Below, in pieces: positions 6,075 through 7,435 of a DNA stretch of 7,435 nucleotides. The first letter of the stretch is position 1. Each line of letters opens with the position of its first letter. The notes beneath the pieces are model-generated. The model was not told the DNA's origin and searched no databases. It saw only the letters and a list, made by a program, of their open reading frames with translations. This DNA is from Balneolales bacterium (GTDB taxonomy: Bacteria > Bacteroidota > Rhodothermia > Balneolales > Natronogracilivirgulaceae): NCBI GenBank assembly GCA_007133995.1, contig SLLP01000007.1:1-7435 (forward strand), given 5' to 3'. Both the position numbers and the translations under genes were made by a program.

Positions 6075-6160
6075 AGTGCACATGCATCAGGAGTTATAAA
6101 AACTGCCATCACATACAGATATAGGCTGACGGCCTTTAACATCGTAAGGTTATAATACAA

Positions 6161-6223
6161 AATCTTGAAAAATATGCATCGCATTAAATAGAAAAAGATG
6201 AATATTTATAAATTTTCAAGATT
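6161..6223. repeat. 11-bp inverted repeat in the intergenic region
   Basis: AATCTTGAAAA (6161-6171) and TTTTCAAGATT (6213-6223) are perfect inverted copies separated by 41 AT-rich bases. They lie about 90-150 bp upstream of the operon promoter. The spacing is too long for a terminator hairpin; two binding half-sites or a long-loop structure are possible, as is chance. Confidence 0.45.
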
Positions 6224-6302
6224 AACGGGCATATCATCCGGCAAGTATATCTTGTCGTCAACTTTTCCGGGGAAAAAATAATAAAAAATGTTTCTCCCTC
6301 TC

Positions 6303-7435
6303 TTAAAATACAGCATTGACAGTAAAACTCAATGTTTGGATGGCAGGTCTCGAAGGTACCGTACGCCCGTCGTACTGCAGACTTGCCCTCAGAAAGTCGC
6401 TTATGCGGTAATCTGATTGAAGAGACCAGGCCCATGTTTGGCCGATCCCGGCACCGTCAGTCAACTCAAATTCCCCCATGCTGGTTGATGGACCGCCAGA
6501 CAGGGTAAAACTGCGTCTTTCCAGCCGTACCGACGTCTGAAGGCGACGCCCGAATGTCATTCTCGAATCCGTCTGCAGAGTCAATCCGCGTACTCGTGCC
6601 GGATCCTCCGCAAAATGGTCGGATTTGTTCAGCAGGGAAAAACCGGCACCCGATTGTAATCTCTGGCTCCAGCGAATATCGAGCCTTGGTCGCACTTCTC
6701 CGCCTTTGATGGTATAATTGCGGGATGCAAATGCTTCACTTCGGTTTTCATTCCGGCCAATTTGCGCAGTAGTCATAACACGGTAACGCCGTGATATGCG
6801 ACCTCCTGCCCTGACCCGGATGTTATCTGAACTGCTATTTTCCAGTCCGCTGGCCTGGCGCTGCTGTGATCGCATGCGATCGGCCGTAATCCTGAGCTCA
6901 CGCCGCGGGTTATTCCGGAACAGTTCTACATCCTGCTCAATAAAGATGCGACCGTTGATGGTAAGCGAATCATCTCTGAAGTTGTTCAGGCGCATCAGGT
7001 AGATATCCTCAAGCTGCTCGGTACGATTTTCCTCCCGGATATCAATCAGTGAATGCCACCGTATTCCCGAGAGGAAATGGAGCCAACTGGAGTATCTGGC
7101 ATCAAACGGGTCAATAAGCTGTTCGGGGTTCACCGTTGTCCGCCAGCGCGCTCGCAATGCAATCACGGGAAAAAGCTCCTCCGACGGCACCAGCTGCTTG
7201 ATGAACGTACCTTCGTTCGGACCCTGTTCCGGGAAGAACTCATCCACCTGTTGCACTCCGTCATCATTCAGATCAATCCAGACATACTGACCCAACTCGG
7301 GTCCTACCTCGATAAATGCTTCCTGAAGCAACGGGCGCCGTTCCGTATTGGCATCATATAAAAATTGTGTTTCAATAAATCTGTTCCATGGGCGATAGTC
7401 GGTTACCGATCTCAGCAAAACTCCCCTGCTGTCAA
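6303..7435 (-). CDS. Outer-membrane beta-barrel-like protein, C-terminal part (start beyond window)
   Basis: The frame is open to the right edge and gives the last 376 residues (plus two bases) of a longer protein; there is no stop and no convincing start in the window (TTG at 7418 is internal). The C-terminal half shows alternating polar/hydrophobic strands joined by charged turns and ends LSFTVNAVF, with a terminal Phe and hydrophobic residues at alternate positions, the signal recognised by the BAM complex. This points to a beta barrel in the outer membrane. Nearer the edge lies DLNDDGVQQVDEF (7274-7236), which matches the spacing of a calcium-binding DxNxDGxxxxDE loop. It is rich in arginine. 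I recall similar long barrel proteins in Salinibacter/Balneola-type bacteria but do not recognise a named family. Its 3' end is separated from the ExbB operon by 316 bp, so a functional tie is not shown. Confidence 0.8.
   Translation of the reverse strand, partial: DSRGVLLRSVTDYRPWNRFIETQFLYDANTERRPLLQEAFIEVGPELGQYVWIDLNDDGVQQVDEFFPEQGPNEGTFIKQLVPSEELFPVIALRARWRTTVNPEQLIDPFDARYSSWLHFLSGIRWHSLIDIREENRTEQLEDIYLMRLNNFRDDSLTINGRIFIEQDVELFRNNPRRELRITADRMRSQQRQASGLENSSSDNIRVRAGGRISRRYRVMTTAQIGRNENRSEAFASRNYTIKGGEVRPRLDIRWSQRLQSGAGFSLLNKSDHFAEDPARVRGLTLQTDSRMTFGRRLQTSVRLERRSFTLSGGPSTSMGEFELTDGAGIGQTWAWSLQSDYRISDFLRASLQYDGRTVPSRPAIQTLSFTVNAVF

Larger units (their letters stand above)
5987..6302. other. 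Intergenic region between the outer-membrane protein gene and the ExbB operon
   Basis: This 316-bp AT-rich stretch holds no convincing gene. It contains the operon promoter, the leader with its ribosome site and the 11-bp inverted repeat, each listed separately. I see no clear intrinsic terminator for the outer-membrane protein gene: the palindrome at 6263-6276 (TTTTCCGGGGAAAA) would leave only a 2-4 base loop and has no following T tract on the minus strand. Two ATGCATC copies (6082-6088 and 6174-6180) are present but short. Confidence 0.6.

Noticed and set aside
6263..6276. TTTTCCGGGGAAAA palindrome as terminator of the outer-membrane protein gene
   Set aside because: Only a 2-4 base loop, mostly A-T arms, and the T run on the minus strand precedes rather than follows it.
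6184..6435. 83-residue minus-strand open frame running from the intergenic region into the outer-membrane protein gene
   Set aside because: It overlaps the barrel gene in another frame and its intergenic part is low-complexity AT-rich sequence without a ribosome site.

Overview
The window shows about 7.4 kb of a chromosome-like bacterial segment in which every supported gene lies on the minus strand, so transcription runs from high to low coordinates. GC content is moderate (my estimate is the mid-40s per cent). Only one gene has a clear Shine-Dalgarno sequence, while the others start behind AT-rich leaders, and the protein flavour (MVYVTR-type pterin synthase, ExbB/ExbD cluster with twin ExbDs, long outer-membrane barrel with aromatic C-terminus) suggests the Bacteroidota / Rhodothermota / Balneolota group. 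The lineage is an inference from gene content, not a database result. I see no mobile element, CRISPR array, tRNA or rRNA.

Layout in transcription order (right to left). 7435-6303: the C-terminal 376 residues of a large outer-membrane beta-barrel-like protein, cut by the window edge. 6302-5987: a 316-bp AT-rich intergenic region with an 11-bp inverted repeat and a perfect TTGACA-17-TATAAT promoter. 5986-3888: a compact four-gene unit, ExbB/TolQ-like channel, an 89-residue three-helix membrane protein, and two different ExbD/TolR-like proteins, closed by a strong intrinsic terminator at 3807-3772. 3760-2726: thiamine-monophosphate kinase (thiL). 2697-577: membrane AAA+ zinc protease (ftsH). 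486-70: a 6-pyruvoyl/6-carboxy-tetrahydropterin synthase homologue with a GTG start behind its own candidate promoter. 45-1: the possible beginning of one more minus-strand gene.

How the genes relate: the ExbB, three-helix protein, ExbD and ExbD genes look like one operon encoding a proton-driven inner-membrane motor that would transmit force to a periplasmic or outer-membrane partner. No TonB, Pal or TolB is in view, so the partner is unknown. thiL and ftsH are 28 bp apart and probably co-transcribed, but serve unrelated housekeeping roles (thiamine diphosphate synthesis, membrane protein quality control). The points most worth a second look are the motor operon with its unexplained small membrane protein, two departures from conserved residues (a Val where ExbB/TolQ normally have a Glu in helix 3; a Gln in the ThiL DxSDG motif), the terminator lying only 11 bases before the thiL start, and the CX5HGH motif that places the 'queD' gene nearer the PTPS type than canonical QueD.
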